Shown: piece after piece, positions 45,123 to 53,964 of the stretch
Position numbering within the stretch: the first letter of the stretch is position 1
Layout: every line of letters begins with the position of its first letter
NCBI RefSeq assembly: GCF_001519075.1
Contig: NZ_KQ954246.1
Span: 62,001-126,000 of the forward strand
DNA length: 64,000 nt
Direction of reading: 5' to 3'
DNA from: Novosphingobium fuchskuhlense
GTDB taxonomy: Bacteria > Pseudomonadota > Alphaproteobacteria > Sphingomonadales > Sphingomonadaceae
The notes under the pieces: model-generated
The model's database searches: none
Seen by the model: the letters and a program-made list of their open reading frames with translations, nothing else
Told to the model about the DNA's origin: nothing
Made by a program: the position numbers and the translations under genes

Positions 45123-46616
45123 ATGAGCGACTATCGTATCCAGGGCGCAACCGGCGAATGGGAGGTCGTGATCGGCCTCGAAGTCCATGCGCAGATCAGC
45201 ACGCAGGCGAAGCTCTTCTCGGGCGCGGCCACCGCGTTCGGGGCAGAGCCCAACACGCAGGTCAGCCTCGTCGATGCGGCGATGCCGGGCATGCTGCCCG
45301 TGCCCAACCGCGAATGCATCCGCCAGGCTGTGCGCACCGGCATCGCGATCAACGCGCAGATCAACAAGTGGTCTCGCTTCGATCGCAAGAACTACTTCTA
45401 CGCGGATCTGCCGCAAGGCTACCAGATCAGCCAGCTCTACCACCCCATCGTGGGCGAGGGCGCGATCGAGGTGCAGCTCGACGACAAGAACCCCGAGAGC
45501 ACCAAGACCATCGGCATCGAGCGCATCCATGTCGAGCAGGACGCGGGCAAGCTGATGCACGATCAGCACCCGACGATGTCCTATGTCGATCTGAACCGCT
45601 CGGGCGTGGCGCTGATGGAAATCGTCAGCCGTCCAGACATGCGTTCGCCTGCGGAAGCGGGTGCGTACCTGTCTAAGCTGCGCACGATCCTGCGCTATGT
45701 CGGCTCGTGCGATGGCAACATGGACCAGGGCTCGATGCGCGCGGACGTCAACGTCTCGGTGCGCCGCCCGGGTGAGCCTTTCGGCACGCGGACCGAGACG
45801 AAGAACGTCAACTCCGTGCGCTTCGTGATGGCCGTGGTCGAGCAGGAGGCCAAGCGCCAGGTCGCCCTCATCGAAGATGGCGGCAAGGTCGTGCAGGAAA
45901 CCCGGCTCTACGATCCGGACCGCAACGAGACGCGCTCGATGCGCAGCAAGGAAGATGCGCACGACTACCGCTACTTCCCCGATCCCGATCTGCTGCCGAT
46001 CGAGCTTGACGACGCGTTCCTCGAGGAATGCCGCGCCAGCCTGCCGGAACTGCCGGATGCCAAGCGGCATCGCTACGAGACGGTGCTGGGGCTTTCGGCC
46101 TACAATGCCGGGGTGCTGACCGCCGAAGTCGAGACCTCGCGCTGGTTCGAGGCACTGCTCGCGGCGACCGCCACGCAGCAGGGCAAGCCCGAGAGCGAGG
46201 TTGCCAAGCAGGCGGCGAACTGGCTGACGTCCGAACTGTTTGGCGCGCTCAACAAGCTGGGCAAGGGCCTCCTCGAAAGCCCTGTCAGCCCCGAGGCGGG
46301 CGGCGCGTTGCTGGCACTGGTGGGCAAAGGCACGATCTCGGGTTCCATCGCCAAGCAGGTGCTCGAAAAGATGCTCGAAACCGGCGATGCGGCGGGCGTG
46401 ATCGTCGAACGCGAAGGCCTGATGCAGACCTCCGACACCGGCGCGATCGAGGCAGCGGTCGATGCCGTGCTCGCCGCGAATTCCGACAAGGTTGAGCAGT
46501 ACCGGGCCGGCAAGGAAGCGCTGTTCGGCTTCTTCGTCGGCCAGACGATGAAGGCGATGCAGGGCAAGGGCAACCCGCAGCTGGTCAACGAAGTGCTGAA
46601 GGCGAAGCTCGGCTGA
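45123..46616 (+). CDS. gatB: Asp/Glu-tRNA amidotransferase subunit B
   Basis: 497 residues: [20 protein letters not shown] at the start, then the kinase-type domain ([30 protein letters not shown]) and a C-terminal YqeY-like tail ([20 protein letters not shown]). It activates and amidates Asp/Glu on tRNA-Asn/Gln. Third of gatCAB, one base after the gatA stop. Confidence 0.97.
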   Translation: MSDYRIQGATGEWEVVIGLEVHAQISTQAKLFSGAATAFGAEPNTQVSLVDAAMPGMLPVPNRECIRQAVRTGIAINAQINKWSRFDRKNYFYADLPQGYQISQLYHPIVGEGAIEVQLDDKNPESTKTIGIERIHVEQDAGKLMHDQHPTMSYVDLNRSGVALMEIVSRPDMRSPAEAGAYLSKLRTILRYVGSCDGNMDQGSMRADVNVSVRRPGEPFGTRTETKNVNSVRFVMAVVEQEAKRQVALIEDGGKVVQETRLYDPDRNETRSMRSKEDAHDYRYFPDPDLLPIELDDAFLEECRASLPELPDAKRHRYETVLGLSAYNAGVLTAEVETSRWFEALLAATATQQGKPESEVAKQAANWLTSELFGALNKLGKGLLESPVSPEAGGALLALVGKGTISGSIAKQVLEKMLETGDAAGVIVEREGLMQTSDTGAIEAAVDAVLAANSDKVEQYRAGKEALFGFFVGQTMKAMQGKGNPQLVNEVLKAKLG

Positions 46617-46713
46617 CAGGCTTCGTCTTGGCACGGACTTGCCGTTCTGGATGCATTCCGCCTTGCCAAGCATCTCGGTTCGTTTAGCTTTTCCTCAGGA
46701 CGGGGGAGCAGAG

Positions 46714-47499
46714 ATGCTGACAAGGCTGATGCGTGCAATGGTTGGCGGTCTGATCGCCGCCGGGCTTCTTTTTGCGGCGGGTACCGCACAGGCGGGCTCG
46801 GTCCTGAAGGAAGGCTTCGCTTTCCCGACCGACCATACGCCCAAGATCGTCGTCTTCCGGCCCGAGGTTCAGGTCGGCACGCTGCGTGCCGCCGGGCAGG
46901 ATGAACCCAACGTCGAATGGACGCAGACGGCGCGGACCAACATTGCTTCGGAAATGAAGACGCAGGCCACCGCACAGGGCCTCAATCTCGAATTTCTCGG
47001 CGATCAGCAGGGCACGGACGCCGAGCTTATCGACTCGCACAGGGCGCTCTTCCTCGCCGTGTCGAGCGCGGTCATGACGCACGGGATCGCAGGCGACCAT
47101 CTGCCGACGAAGCGGGAGGAGCGCACGGAGGAGAACCCCGGCAAGCGCTGGCGGCTGGATTGGACGCTGGGGCCTGGCATGGCCAAGTTTGCCGAGGCGA
47201 CAGGCGCCGAATATGGCCTGTTCTTCTATACCCACGATGCCTACGGCAGCGCCGGCCGCAAGACCGCGATGATCTTCGCCGCGATGTGGGGGGCGTATGT
47301 GCCCACGGGCATCCATGTCGGCTATGCCGGACTTGTCGACCTCAAGACTGGTGATATCGTCTGGTTCAATACCGACATCGCAATGGGCGGCGATCCCCGC
47401 GAAACAGAGGGCGCGGCCAAGCGTGTCGGCCAGTTGTTGGCGGGTTTTCCGGGCAGCAAGCCTGCCTTTCCGGGTGCCTCCGCTGCCGCTCCGAAGTGA
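46714..47499 (+). CDS. Exported protein of unknown function
   Basis: 261 residues: signal peptide (LIAAGLLFAAGTAQAGS), then a mixed domain with KIVVFRPEVQVGTLRAAGQ, TGAEYGLFFYTHDAYGSAGR and GYAGLVDLKTGDIVWFN. The sequence looks like an outer-membrane or periplasmic sensor-like fold, but I recognise no family. ATG 46714 has GGGGGAG upstream. It is the first of three coupled genes; the next starts directly after its stop. Confidence 0.78.
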   Translation: MLTRLMRAMVGGLIAAGLLFAAGTAQAGSVLKEGFAFPTDHTPKIVVFRPEVQVGTLRAAGQDEPNVEWTQTARTNIASEMKTQATAQGLNLEFLGDQQGTDAELIDSHRALFLAVSSAVMTHGIAGDHLPTKREERTEENPGKRWRLDWTLGPGMAKFAEATGAEYGLFFYTHDAYGSAGRKTAMIFAAMWGAYVPTGIHVGYAGLVDLKTGDIVWFNTDIAMGGDPRETEGAAKRVGQLLAGFPGSKPAFPGASAAAPK

Positions 47500-48699
47500 G
47501 TGACGGCGGTGCGTGCCACTCGCTTCCGGTTGCTGTTCGCGGCGAGTGCCGCTCTGGCCTGCGCACATCCCGCGCTGGCCGAGCAGGCGCCTGTTGCTCC
47601 CCGCGTTCCGGTCACTACGCCGGTCCACGCGATCCCCTATTCCCCGGAAGGCAACGAGGAACGAGGATTGTGGATGGAGGTCGACGAGACAGAGCGGCGG
47701 ATCAGGAACTCGCCGCAGCTTATTACTGATCCGGATCTCCACGCCTATATCCGTTCCGTGCTCTGCCGCACGGTAGGCGAAGCGCGCTGCGGTGCGGCGA
47801 GGCTCTATATTGTCCGCACGCCGGAGGCGAACGCTTCGATGGCGCCAAACGGGATGATGCAGATCAACAGCGGCATGTTGCTGCACCTGACCAACGAAGC
47901 CCAGCTCGCTGCCGTTCTGGGGCACGAATTTGCCCACTACGAACATCGGCACGCGCTGCTGTGGTTTCAGGAGCTGAAGAGCAAGGGCAACACAGCGCTG
48001 TGGTTGACCCTGACCGGGATCGGACTGCTCGCCGTACCGGGCATTGTCAGCGGTCTCTCGGGCTATTCGCGCGACATGGAGCGCGAGGCGGATATCGACA
48101 GCCTGGCCCGGTTGTCCGCAGCCGGCTATTCGCTCAGCGAGATTTCCGCACCGTGGAAGCTGTTTCGTGCGGAGTGGGATGCGACCGCGATTGAACGCAA
48201 GCGCAAGTCTCATACCCTGAAGGATGACAAGGCCGACGGCAGCCATCCTTCGCTGTCGGAGCGCATTGCCTATACCGAGGCGGAAGCCGCGAAGCAGGCC
48301 CCCGGGGCCGAAGTAGGCCGTGAACCGTATCGCGCCGCGCTGGCACGCTGGCTTCCGGGGTTCCTTGACGACCAGATCAAGCTCAACGATTTCGGCGCGA
48401 GCGACGTGCTGATCGGCAGTCTGGCGCAGCAGACCGGATCTGCCGCTTTGCTTGTGGCGCGGGGCGATCTCTATCGCACCCACGCCAAGCCCGGCGACCT
48501 CGAAAAGGCGGAAGGGTTCTACGCCGATGCGATTGCCGCGTCCGATGCGCCCGCCGAGGCATGGCGCGGGCGCGGACTGGTGCGGATCAAGCTGGGCCGT
48601 GTGGATGAGGGCAAGGCCGATCTGCGCAGCTACATCGAACGCAATCCGGCCGCGCCGGACCGGGCCATGATGGCCATGATGATTGGAGACAAGGCATGA
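47500..48699 (+). CDS. Periplasmic M48-family metallopeptidase with TPR-like tail
   Basis: 399 residues: signal peptide, then the M48 catalytic domain with GHEFAHYEHRH (zinc His 142 and His 146, Glu 143), a hydrophobic stretch (about 164-182) and the third ligand Glu in YSRDMEREADIDSLAR. The C-terminal part (about 310-395) looks like helical repeats, as in BepA. It may process or quality-check outer-membrane proteins. It starts with GTG directly after the previous stop. Confidence 0.88.
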   Translation: MTAVRATRFRLLFAASAALACAHPALAEQAPVAPRVPVTTPVHAIPYSPEGNEERGLWMEVDETERRIRNSPQLITDPDLHAYIRSVLCRTVGEARCGAARLYIVRTPEANASMAPNGMMQINSGMLLHLTNEAQLAAVLGHEFAHYEHRHALLWFQELKSKGNTALWLTLTGIGLLAVPGIVSGLSGYSRDMEREADIDSLARLSAAGYSLSEISAPWKLFRAEWDATAIERKRKSHTLKDDKADGSHPSLSERIAYTEAEAAKQAPGAEVGREPYRAALARWLPGFLDDQIKLNDFGASDVLIGSLAQQTGSAALLVARGDLYRTHAKPGDLEKAEGFYADAIAASDAPAEAWRGRGLVRIKLGRVDEGKADLRSYIERNPAAPDRAMMAMMIGDKA

Positions 48700-49316
48700 A
48701 GATGCGCGTCCGTTTGGCTCTGGTTGGTGCGATGGTGCTGGCCGCCGCGACCCCGGCGCTGGCCTGGAAGCTGGTCAAGGTTGGCGATCAGATCATCGTG
48801 GGCAAATCATCGATGGTCATCACGGCGCCGACGCAATGGAACCGTGTCACCTACGGCCCGATCAAGGGGTCGGAAGAGTGGACGCTCGACGGGCTTACGC
48901 TCAACGAACTCTATGTCGCGGGCGACATCGCGAGCGGCAAGCCGCTGCTTTACGAGTTCAACAAGAAGGACAACCCGCTTCCCAAGTTCGCCGACACGAT
49001 GCAGCTGACCGATCTGCCCGACCTTGTCGAGCGGACCTGGCGCGTGGCGCGCAATGCGGTGGTCTTCAAGACGACCGCGGTCGAGCCGGCGAAGCTGGGC
49101 GGCAATGATGCTGTGCGCATCCGCTATGAATATGTGCGCGACGGCAGCAACCTAATCTACAAGGGCATCGCCACCGCCGCAGTCGTGCACGGCCAGCTGC
49201 AGCTCGTGCTGTTCGAGGCGCCGGCGCTCTTCTATTTCGACCGCGACAGCGCCAAAGCCGTGGCGGTGATGGACAGCGTGACCTTCCGCGTGATGCCGGT
49301 CGCCAAGCCCTCGTAA
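48696..49316 (+). CDS. Exported protein of unknown function
   Basis: 206 residues: signal peptide ending TPALAW, then a beta-rich domain with WNRVTYGPIKGSEEWTLDG, PDLVERTWRVARNAVVFKTT and YFDRDSAKAVAVMDSV. No named family is recognised. ATG 48696 overlaps the M48 gene's stop as ATGA, so the two are coupled and probably work together in the periplasm. Confidence 0.78.
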   Translation: MKMRVRLALVGAMVLAAATPALAWKLVKVGDQIIVGKSSMVITAPTQWNRVTYGPIKGSEEWTLDGLTLNELYVAGDIASGKPLLYEFNKKDNPLPKFADTMQLTDLPDLVERTWRVARNAVVFKTTAVEPAKLGGNDAVRIRYEYVRDGSNLIYKGIATAAVVHGQLQLVLFEAPALFYFDRDSAKAVAVMDSVTFRVMPVAKPS

Positions 49317-49329
49317 CCGGGGGGCAGAA

Positions 49330-49360
49330 GACCGGTCCGCCCACAGGGGCGGCACCGGTC
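49330..49360. terminator. Long hairpin between convergent genes
   Basis: A stem of 13 bp with one bulged C (49330-49342 with 47-60 of the same hundred) lies between the stops of the exported protein and the M16 peptidase. There is no clear T-run on either strand, so its termination role is uncertain. Confidence 0.45.
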
Positions 49361-49371
49361 CTCGAGGAGGC

Positions 49372-52242
49372 TCACTCCCCCTTGATCACCTGCACCGGAA
49401 GACCCAGCCCGTCGAGCTGCGGCTTCACCTTCGCGGCGTCGCCCACGACCACCCAGACCAGCTTGGCCGGGTCGATTTCCTTGCGCGCGGCCGCATCGAG
49501 ATCGGCCGGGGTCATCGCCCGGTAGCGGGTCGGCAGGGTGGTGTACCAGGTGTCGGGGCGCTTGTAGGTCTCGATCTTGGCAATGCCATCCAGCACCGCG
49601 CCCGAGGTTTCGAACGCGCCGGGAAGTTCGCGCGCGCTGCCCTGGGTGGCGAGTGCGGTCTCCTCTGCCGTCGTCCCCTTGGGGCCGAGGTACCGCGTCA
49701 GCTCGCCCTGAAGCTCGTGGATCGAGGGGCCGGTCTGGTCGGTCTGCACGGGGGCCATGATGCGGAAGATCAGCCGGTCGGCGCGGTCGCTGATCGCGCT
49801 GTCGACGCCGTAGGACCAGCCCTTGGTCTCGCGCAGGTTCATGTTCATGCGACTGAGGAAATCGCCGCCCAGCACATCGTTGGCGATGCGCAGGGTGACA
49901 GTGTCGTCGGTGCCCTTGGCAGCCAGAACCGCGCCGCCGACGATCAACGACTGCGGTGAGCCGGGACGATCGATCAGCATGATGCGTGGGGCAGGAACCG
50001 GGATCGCGGCAGAGAAATCCTTCACCGGCGGGGCCATGCGGTTTGCCGGCCAGGTGCCGAAGCTCTTCTCGAGCAGCGGGACGACAGCGTCGAGCGTGGT
50101 ATCGCCCACGACATAGATCGTCGCCCGGTCCGGCCGCAGCCAGCGGGCGTGGAAACCGGCGAGGTCCGCTCGCGTCAGCTTCTTCACCACGTCCGCGTCG
50201 CCGGTGCCGGTGGGGCCATAGCCGTAGGGATGCGCCGGGCCGTAGATCGCGGGGTAGAGCATGCGGGTGGCGAGGGCGGCCGGGTTGGTCAGCTCGCTCT
50301 TGATTGCGCTCAGCTGCTGCGTCCGGACACGCTCGAGTTCGGCGGGATCTAGCGCCGGATGGCGGACGTACTCAGCGAGGAGTTCCAGAGAAGGAGCGAG
50401 GTTGGGGACCAGCGCATTGAGCTCGAACGCGGTTGTATCGGGCATGCCGATACCACTGATCGATGCACCGAGCGCTTCCTTGGCGCGCGCCAGTGCGGAG
50501 GAATCGAGGCTGGCGGTGCCCTCGTTCATCAAGCGCAGCAGCAGCGCGGTGGTGCCGCGCGCGCCCTGCGGATCGGCCGCATAACCGGCATCGAACGAGA
50601 TCCGGACCGAGACGACCGGCACCGCGCTGCGACGGGCGAAGACGACCTTGATGCCGTTCCTGAGGCTGGTCCGCTCGATGGACGGGAAGTCCAGCGCGGG
50701 GACATCTCCGGCCGGCGGGATCGACTTGCGGTCTGCCGCTGCGGCGGCCGAAACGGGCGCCGCAGCTGCTGCCACGACAGTCGTCTTGGCTGCTGCGGCA
50801 GCCGGCAGGGCGTCGTCTCCGCCGCGCGCCTCGCCACCGGAGGTGCGATCACCGGGGACGACCGTCAGCGCGAAGGCGGGCCGCTTCAGCCACCGCGCCA
50901 GGGCATCGCGCACTGCGGCAGGGGTGAGCTTCGCGGCGTCCTCCAGTTCCTTGCGGTAGTATCCCGGATCGCCGGCATAGAGCAGACCCTCGGCCAGCGT
51001 GGAGGCCTTCCCGCCGAAGCCGCCGACGGATTCAAGCGAGCGGATCTGGCCGGCCGTGAAGCTGGTGGCGGCGCGGGCCAGTTCGTCAGCGGTCGGTCCA
51101 TCCTGGATCAGCCGCGCAAGCTGCGCATCGAGCGCGGCACCAACCTTGGCAGGGTCCGTGCCCGGCTTCACATCAGCCTGCATGACAAACTGGCCTGCTT
51201 GCGCGAAGATGCTGGCGTTGGCAGAAGCGCTGACCGCCACCTGGCTGGTGCGCACCAGTGCATCGTCGAGCCGCGAGCTGGCCAGCCCGCCGAGGATCAG
51301 CGCGCCGACCTGGAGGGGCAGGTAGTCTGGATTGTCGAGGCCCGGAATGGCCCACATGCGGTAGATGCGGGTGGTCGCGACGCGGTCCTGGATCGTGCGG
51401 GCGATCGGGGCAGGCAGCGTCGGGACCGGGGCCGCGACCGGCTGGACCGCAGGGCCCGCCGGAATACCGCCGAACCACTTTTCGACCTTGGCCTTCGCCG
51501 TGGCCGGATCGATGTCGCCCGCCAGCACCAGCACCGCGTTGTTCGGGCCGTAGTGGTCGCGGAACCAGCCCTTCACGTCGTCGAGGCTGGCGCTGTCGAG
51601 ATCGGCCATCGAGCCGATCGTGCTGTGGTGATAAGGATGGCCGGCGGGATAGAGCGTTTCGGACTGCTCGTACTCGACCAGTCCGAACGGATCGTTGTCG
51701 CCCTGCCGCTTCTCGTTCTGGACGACGCCGCGCTGGTTATCGAGCTTTTCCTGCGTCACCGCGCCGAGGAGATAGCCCATGCGGTCGCTCTCCAGCATCA
51801 GCGCGCGGTCGAGCGAGGCCTTGGGCACCGTCTCGAAATAGTTGGTGCGATCGAACCAGGTGGTGCCGTTGAAATCGGTCGCCCCGATTTCCTTCAGCGG
51901 AAGGAAGAAATCCCCCGGTGCGTTTTCCGAGCCGTTGAACATCAGATGTTCGAACAGATGCGCAAAGCCGGTCTTGCCGCGCGGTTCGTTCTTGGAGCCG
52001 ACCTTGTACCACACGGATACCGCGACGACGGGCGCCTTGCGATCGGTGTGGACGAGGACGGTGAGGCCGTTGGGCAGGGTGAAGCGTTCGTAGGGAATAT
52101 CGACCGCCTTCACCAGATCGGCGACCGGCGCGGCCGTGATCTGCGGGGCAGCGGGATCGGCGGCCAGCGCGGGTACCGCGGCGAGGAGGACGGGAAACGC
52201 AAGCAGGGTGGCCAGAAACGACCGGGAGTGCGAACGGGGCAT
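49372..52242 (-). CDS. M16 zinc peptidase, two-half protein
   Basis: 956 residues: signal peptide ending PALAAD, first M16 half with the inverted zinc motif HLFEH (residues 95-99), a Pro/Ala-rich linker around 480-530, and a second M16 half starting near IERTSLRNGIKVVFARRS. The second half has TALLLRL where HxxEH would lie, so only the first half is catalytic, as in pitrilysin-like proteins of one chain. It is probably periplasmic. ATG 52242 is the natural start; the open frame runs on upstream through the MFS gene in another frame. Confidence 0.93.
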   Translation of the reverse strand: MPRSHSRSFLATLLAFPVLLAAVPALAADPAAPQITAAPVADLVKAVDIPYERFTLPNGLTVLVHTDRKAPVVAVSVWYKVGSKNEPRGKTGFAHLFEHLMFNGSENAPGDFFLPLKEIGATDFNGTTWFDRTNYFETVPKASLDRALMLESDRMGYLLGAVTQEKLDNQRGVVQNEKRQGDNDPFGLVEYEQSETLYPAGHPYHHSTIGSMADLDSASLDDVKGWFRDHYGPNNAVLVLAGDIDPATAKAKVEKWFGGIPAGPAVQPVAAPVPTLPAPIARTIQDRVATTRIYRMWAIPGLDNPDYLPLQVGALILGGLASSRLDDALVRTSQVAVSASANASIFAQAGQFVMQADVKPGTDPAKVGAALDAQLARLIQDGPTADELARAATSFTAGQIRSLESVGGFGGKASTLAEGLLYAGDPGYYRKELEDAAKLTPAAVRDALARWLKRPAFALTVVPGDRTSGGEARGGDDALPAAAAAKTTVVAAAAAPVSAAAAADRKSIPPAGDVPALDFPSIERTSLRNGIKVVFARRSAVPVVSVRISFDAGYAADPQGARGTTALLLRLMNEGTASLDSSALARAKEALGASISGIGMPDTTAFELNALVPNLAPSLELLAEYVRHPALDPAELERVRTQQLSAIKSELTNPAALATRMLYPAIYGPAHPYGYGPTGTGDADVVKKLTRADLAGFHARWLRPDRATIYVVGDTTLDAVVPLLEKSFGTWPANRMAPPVKDFSAAIPVPAPRIMLIDRPGSPQSLIVGGAVLAAKGTDDTVTLRIANDVLGGDFLSRMNMNLRETKGWSYGVDSAISDRADRLIFRIMAPVQTDQTGPSIHELQGELTRYLGPKGTTAEETALATQGSARELPGAFETSGAVLDGIAKIETYKRPDTWYTTLPTRYRAMTPADLDAAARKEIDPAKLVWVVVGDAAKVKPQLDGLGLPVQVIKGE

Positions 52243-52388
52243 GGTGATCCTGCGGCTGGGGCGGCGCGCCGGTTGGCGGCCGCGCGGAAAGTAATGGTCG
52301 CCTTGTTCCAGAGCATGGCGGGGCTGAACAGAATCAAAATGGGCCGAACCGGCGGATTGCCCCGATGGGTGTTGCTCCGGGCCGCAGG

Positions 52389-52404
52389 TTGACACAGTTG
52401 ACAC
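52389..52404. repeat. Direct repeat TTGACAC in the M16 upstream region
   Basis: TTGACAC at 52389-52395 and 52398-52404, separated by two bases. On the M16 coding strand it reads GTGTCAA twice. The spacing of 9 bp is near one helical turn, so it may be a regulator site. The rest of 52243-52516 shows no gene. Confidence 0.4.
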
Positions 52405-52516
52405 TGTCCTGAGGAATACTTGCATTCGATCAGTTGGTCGCTTTTGATCGATCCGGTCGATTACCGGTCGGAGCGGGAACGAGCGTGCCTTCATCGCCAC
52501 CAAGCCTAGCGGAAAG

Positions 52517-52532
52517 CTGTCCTGTAGGACAG
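52517..52532 (-). terminator. Hairpin directly after the MFS transporter stop
   Basis: CTGTCC (52517-52522) pairs with GGACAG (52527-52532) over a 4-base loop, immediately after the TGA of the leftward transporter gene. Read on the minus strand it is followed by CTTTCC, a weak T-run. Confidence 0.5.
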
Positions 52533-53831
52533 TCAGTGCCCGACGAATACCATGCCGGCATCGACGGACATCCCGCGTGTTTCGGGCATGGCGCGCAGGA
52601 CCCAGACGAGCTGCAGCAGCATCATCGCAAGGAAGAAGGCGAAGATCGCGGCCGGCGGGAACGCGGCGAGCGCCGGCGGCATCAGCAGCGAGACGAGCGC
52701 GGCGAGGAGCCAGTGCGTGCCGCAGCCGATGGTCTGGCCGCGGGCGCGGGCCTCGGCGGGGAAGACTTCGGCGATGAACACCCAGATCACCGCGCCTTGC
52801 CCTACCGCGTGGGCGGCGATGAACAGGAACACGAGCGGGGCCACGAGCCCACCGGCATGGGCGGCGAAGGCGGCAGAAATGGCCGCGAGCGAGACACAAT
52901 ACCCCACCGAGCCGATCACCATCAGCGTGCGCCGCCCGAGCCGGTCGATCAGCAGGACTGCAATGCCCGTCGCGAGGAGATTGACCACGCCGATCCCGAG
53001 CGAGGCGAGGAGCGCGGCCGCGTTGCCGAGACCGGCTTCCTCGAACAGACGGGGGGCGAAATAGATCACCGCGTTGATGCCGGAAAGCTGGTTGAACAGG
53101 GCGATGGTAAAGGCGAGGCTGGCGGGGCGCAGAAGGGGCGTGCGCAGGAAACCCGACCATGGCACGGAAGCGCCCCTGCCGATGGAGCCGCGTGTGGCCA
53201 GCCAGACCGGGCTTTCGGGCAGGCCGAGGCTGGCGAGAAGGTAGATCGCGGAAGGAAGCGCCTGAATGCCCAGCATCCAGCGCCATTGGGCGTCTCCGGC
53301 TGCGTTCGTGGTGCCTGAGCCGATCACCCAGTTGGAGAAGTAGGCGACGAGAATGCCGAGCACGATGTTGAACTGGTAGAGCGCGCCGAGCTGGCCGCGC
53401 CGGGCCGGGGGTGCGATCTCGCTGATATAGGCCGGCACCGCGATCGAGGAGACGCCGATGGCCAGCCCGCCGAGCAGGCGGAACGCGGCGAAATCGACGG
53501 GGCCGACCGCGAGTGCCGAGCCCAATGAGGCGGCGACATAGGCAAGGCCGAGCCCGACGAGGGTGGGGCGGCGGCCGAGCCGGTCGGTCGGCCACGAACC
53601 GCCCAGCGCGCCGATGACCGTGCCCCAGAGCGCGGCGGAAAGGACGAGGCCGTGGGCGAAGGGGGTGAGCGACCAGTGTGCCTGAATGGCCTTCTCCGCA
53701 CCGGAAATGACCGCGACATCGAAGCCGAACAGCAGACCGGCGAGCGCGGCGGTGGCCGACCACAGCGCGATACGTTGCGGTGCTGCTGCCGTGCCAGCGG
53801 CGTTGGCGGCTTCTGCGCCGGATTCGCCCAT
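52533..53831 (-). CDS. MFS sugar-porter family transporter
   Basis: 432 residues, 12 membrane segments, with sugar-porter signatures: LFGFDVAVISGAEKAI near residue 37, TDRLGRRPTLVGLG, SEIAPPARRGQLGALYQFNI, NQLSGINAVIYFAP near 250 and IDRLGRRTLMV. It imports a sugar or polyol with protons. No catabolic gene lies beside it, so the sugar is unknown. ATG 53831 is chosen at the family-typical N-terminus. Confidence 0.93.
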   Translation of the reverse strand: MGESGAEAANAAGTAAAPQRIALWSATAALAGLLFGFDVAVISGAEKAIQAHWSLTPFAHGLVLSAALWGTVIGALGGSWPTDRLGRRPTLVGLGLAYVAASLGSALAVGPVDFAAFRLLGGLAIGVSSIAVPAYISEIAPPARRGQLGALYQFNIVLGILVAYFSNWVIGSGTTNAAGDAQWRWMLGIQALPSAIYLLASLGLPESPVWLATRGSIGRGASVPWSGFLRTPLLRPASLAFTIALFNQLSGINAVIYFAPRLFEEAGLGNAAALLASLGIGVVNLLATGIAVLLIDRLGRRTLMVIGSVGYCVSLAAISAAFAAHAGGLVAPLVFLFIAAHAVGQGAVIWVFIAEVFPAEARARGQTIGCGTHWLLAALVSLLMPPALAAFPPAAIFAFFLAMMLLQLVWVLRAMPETRGMSVDAGMVFVGH

Positions 53832-53964
53832 CGCGTGTCCTTTCCCCGGCCCGCTGCCTGCCGTGGGGCGGCGCGGGCGTGTTATCCCCAGCCCGAGTGA
53901 TGCCTGCCGGCTTGGCGGGCGGCAAGTGCGCCCCGCCGGCGATAGGTATGCGCGCTGCTGCGCT

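Noticed and set aside
46684..48483. Long leftward frame of about 600 codons
   Set aside because: It lies opposite the exported-protein and M48 genes, has no recognisable domain, and is a high-GC antisense shadow.
52517..52532. Lux-box-like palindrome CTGTCC-N4-GGACAG
   Set aside because: It starts directly after the MFS stop codon and is not upstream of a luxI-type gene; a terminator hairpin is simpler.
49372..53925. One very long leftward reading frame of about 1,500 codons
   Set aside because: Only the part after 52242 has M16 sequence and a signal peptide; the rest is the wrong frame of the MFS transporter gene.
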